NCBI GenBank assembly: GCA_947167535.1
Contig: CAMVIL010000037.1
Location: forward strand, 1-8,558
Reading direction: 5' to 3'
DNA from: an uncultured Ruminococcus sp.
GTDB lineage: Bacteria > Bacillota > Clostridia > Oscillospirales > Ruminococcaceae
Length of the DNA: 8,558 nucleotides
The notes under the pieces were generated by a model. It was not told the DNA's origin. It saw nothing but the letters and a program-made list of their open reading frames with translations, and made no database searches. Position numbers and translations under genes: made by a program. Positions 6,506-8,558 of this stretch are shown here, in pieces (position 1 is the stretch's first letter; each line of letters begins with the position of its first letter).

Positions 6506-8558
6506 TTACTTGATAAAGCCTGCGAGTATCTCAGCGGTCTTGCCAAGAGCCTCGTCTATCTTGGAAACGTCGCCGACGCCCGCCATAGCCTGATCGGGTC
6601 TGCCGCCGCCCTTGCCGCCTGTCAGAGCAGCTATCTCCTTGACCAGCTTGCCTGCGTGTACGCCCTTTGCAGCCGCAGCCATGGAGCAGGTGCAGAGCAG
6701 CTTGGGCTTTTCATCGGCAGTGCCTGCCAGCGCCAGAACGAAGGGCTCTTCCATGCTCTTTACGCTCTCGGCGAAGCTCTCGTACATATCAGAGCCTACG
6801 CTGTCGAGCTTTACTGCTGTGAGCTTCACGCCGTTTACGTCAACAGCCGAAGAAACAACGCTTCCGAACATTGCGCCCGCGATCTTGCCCTTGAGGGAGT
6901 CAACGGTGCGGCCGAGCTCCTTGTTTTCTTCCAGTACAGCGTTGATCCTGTCGGTGATGAGGGCGGGATCGTTGACCTTCAGCGCCTTCTGAGCCGAAGT
7001 GATGCGGTCTTCCATCTCGCTGATAAGACCCAGCACGTTTGTGCCTGTTACAGCCTCGATACGTCTTACGCCGCTTGCAACGGAGCTCTCGGAGAGTATC
7101 CTGAACAGACCTGCCTGAGAGGTGTTGGTGAGGTGTGTACCGCCGCAGAATTCAATGGAGAAGTCGCCTACCGATACTACGCGGACGGTCTCGCCGTACT
7201 TCTCGCCGAACAGCGCCATAGCGCCCAGCTTTTCGGCCTCTGCGATGGGCAGTACCTGAGTGGTGACGTCTATGCAGTCCATTATCTTTTCATTTACAAG
7301 CTCCTCGATCTTCTGGAGCTGTTCGGGAGTGATAGCCTCGAAGTGGGAGAAGTCAAAACGTACTCTGTGAGCGTCTACCAGCTGACCCTTCTGATGAACG
7401 TGGTCGCCGAGAACTTCGCGGAGTGCCGCCTGAAGCAGGTGAGCTGTGGTGTGGTTGCGGGCGATGGACTTTCTTCTCTTGGCGTCAACTTCAAAGTGAG
7501 CCGCCTGTCCCTGCTCGATGCAGCCCTCGACTACCTTTACGGTGTGAGCTATCTTGCCTGCAACAGCCTTCTGGGTGTCGGTGACCTCTGCCTTACCGGT
7601 ATCGGTCACGATAACGCCTGTGTCGCCTACCTGTCCGCCGCTCTCGGCGTAGAAGGGAGTAGCAGCAGAAACGATGTATGCGGTCTGACCCGCTTCTGCG
7701 CGGGTGATAAGCTCGTCGTCGGTGGCGAGGTAATCTATCTTTCCGTCGGATACAAGAGTCTCATAGCCTAAGAATTCGCTCTGGAATTCCTTGTCTATGC
7801 GGTGGAACACAGTCTCGTCAGCGCCCATGTACTTGGAGCCGCCGCGTGCCTCACGGGCGGTGGTGCGCTGCACTTCCATGCACTTTTCGTAGCCTTCCTC
7901 GTCGGCGGTGAGACCCTTCTCCTCGAGTATCTCGCGGGTGAGGTCAAGCGGGAAGCCGTAGGTGTCGGAGAGCTTGAAGCAGTCCTCACCCGAAAGGACG
8001 GTCTTGCCGTTTGCCTGCATATCTGCGATAAGGTCTTCAAGAAGCTTCATGCCGCGGTCGATGGTGCGGTTGAAGTTCATCTCCTCGTTGGAGAGGACCT
8101 TTACGATGTAATCATACTTCTCCTCAAGCTCGTTGTACTCGCACTTGTTGCAGTCAACGACGGTCTTGACGAGGTCTTTAAGGAACATACCCTCGATGCC
8201 CAGCAGCTTGCCGTGACGGACAGCTCTTCTTACCAGTCGGCGCATAACGTAGCCTGCGCCCTCGTTGGAAGGAAGCACGCCGTCGGAAGCCAAGAATGTT
8301 ACCGCGCGGATGTGGTCGGTGATAACGCGGACGGAAACGTCCTTCTTGTACTCCTCGCCGTAGGTGCAGCCTGCGATCTTGCAGATGTGGTCGCGGATAG
8401 CCTTTACGGTGTCAACGTCGAAGATGGAGTTTACGTCCTGCATGAGAGCTGCAAGTCTTTCGAGACCCATGCCGGTGTCTATGTTCTTCTGAGCGAGAGG
8501 AGTGTAGGTGCCGTCCTCGTGGCGCTCGAACTGGGTGAATACCAGGTTCCAGAACTCC
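6506..8558 (-). CDS. alaS: alanyl-tRNA synthetase (N-terminus off right edge)
   Basis: Class II synthetase that charges tRNA-Ala and clears mischarged Ser and Gly. About 683 codons are present, running from EFWNLVFTQFERHEDG at the window edge through NIDTGMGLERLAAL, the conserved end of the catalytic domain, to the natural stop. By comparison with E. coli AlaRS (876 aa) roughly the first 200 residues, with motifs 1 and 2, are missing. The tRNA-recognition domain follows. The editing domain keeps all four expected zinc ligands: HTTAH (codons at 7439-7453) and CGGTH (7133-7147). The C-terminal C-Ala domain ends with GGKGGGRPDQAMAGVGD, a glycine-rich motif typical of the family. The reading frame is intact. 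The HIT gene follows 16 nt later. Any promoter or T-box would be beyond the right edge. Confidence 0.98.
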   Translation of the reverse strand, partial: EFWNLVFTQFERHEDGTYTPLAQKNIDTGMGLERLAALMQDVNSIFDVDTVKAIRDHICKIAGCTYGEEYKKDVSVRVITDHIRAVTFLASDGVLPSNEGAGYVMRRLVRRAVRHGKLLGIEGMFLKDLVKTVVDCNKCEYNELEEKYDYIVKVLSNEEMNFNRTIDRGMKLLEDLIADMQANGKTVLSGEDCFKLSDTYGFPLDLTREILEEKGLTADEEGYEKCMEVQRTTAREARGGSKYMGADETVFHRIDKEFQSEFLGYETLVSDGKIDYLATDDELITRAEAGQTAYIVSAATPFYAESGGQVGDTGVIVTDTGKAEVTDTQKAVAGKIAHTVKVVEGCIEQGQAAHFEVDAKRRKSIARNHTTAHLLQAALREVLGDHVHQKGQLVDAHRVRFDFSHFEAITPEQLQKIEELVNEKIMDCIDVTTQVLPIAEAEKLGAMALFGEKYGETVRVVSVGDFSIEFCGGTHLTNTSQAGLFRILSESSVASGVRRIEAVTGTNVLGLISEMEDRITSAQKALKVNDPALITDRINAVLEENKELGRTVDSLKGKIAGAMFGSVVSSAVDVNGVKLTAVKLDSVGSDMYESFAESVKSMEEPFVLALAGTADEKPKLLCTCSMAAAAKGVHAGKLVKEIAALTGGKGGGRPDQAMAGVGDVSKIDEALGKTAEILAGFIK

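Noticed and set aside
6490..6546. Upstream extension of the HIT protein to 6546.
   Set aside because: It runs into the alaS coding region and past the HIT ribosome binding site; the conserved CLFCKI start fits the ATG at 6489.
6299..7771. A 490-codon open frame on the plus strand opposite alaS and the HIT gene.
   Set aside because: It is antisense to well-identified genes, has no family-like sequence, and arises from their codon bias.

Overview
The window looks like chromosomal housekeeping DNA from a low-to-mid-GC Gram-positive bacterium, most likely a gut or rumen member of Clostridia (Oscillospiraceae/Ruminococcus-like). The reasons are strong AGGAGG-type ribosome binding sites, consensus sigma-A promoters with 17-bp spacers, an L10-type ribosomal leader with an intrinsic attenuator, an archaeal/eukaryotic-style prolyl-tRNA synthetase, and a LacI-type sensor fused to GGDEF, a layout I associate with Clostridia. 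The genus is inference. No mobile element, CRISPR array, tRNA or rRNA is visible.

Layout, left to right. (1) 1-1138, minus strand: a two-gene unit, a small single-pass membrane protein (85 aa) followed by proS, whose C-terminal part lies off the left edge. The two reading frames overlap by 23 nt. A good promoter lies at 1190-1218. (2) 1139-1440: a divergent intergenic region with that promoter, a second promoter (1367-1395) facing right, and an imperfect 17-bp palindrome (1291-1307) midway between them. (3) 1441-3360, plus strand: the only rightward gene, a soluble three-part diguanylate cyclase (LacI/periplasmic-binding-protein-like sensor, GAF-like middle domain, GGDEY output domain). (4) 3361-3543: two back-to-back terminator hairpins for the convergent transcripts. 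(5) 3544-4697, minus strand: rplJ-rplL with a perfect-consensus promoter, an L10 leader core and an attenuator hairpin. (6) 4730-8558, minus strand: alaS (N-terminal about 200 residues off the right edge), a HIT/HinT protein and a membrane-anchored lipase-like hydrolase, closely spaced and probably one operon. No clear terminator separates the hydrolase gene from the rplJ promoter.

Most genes serve translation: charging tRNA-Pro and tRNA-Ala, building the ribosomal L10-L12 stalk, and, by general family knowledge, HinT-type hydrolysis of aminoacyl-AMP-like phosphoramidates, which fits its position after alaS. The two less ordinary genes are the sensor-cyclase, which probably links a cytoplasmic small molecule to cyclic di-GMP, and the lipase-like membrane protein embedded in the translation cluster. 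I found no convincing new multi-gene system. The best leads are the ligand of the sensor-cyclase, the role of the lipase, the small protein coupled to proS, and the separation of rplJL from its usual rplKA/rpoBC neighbours.
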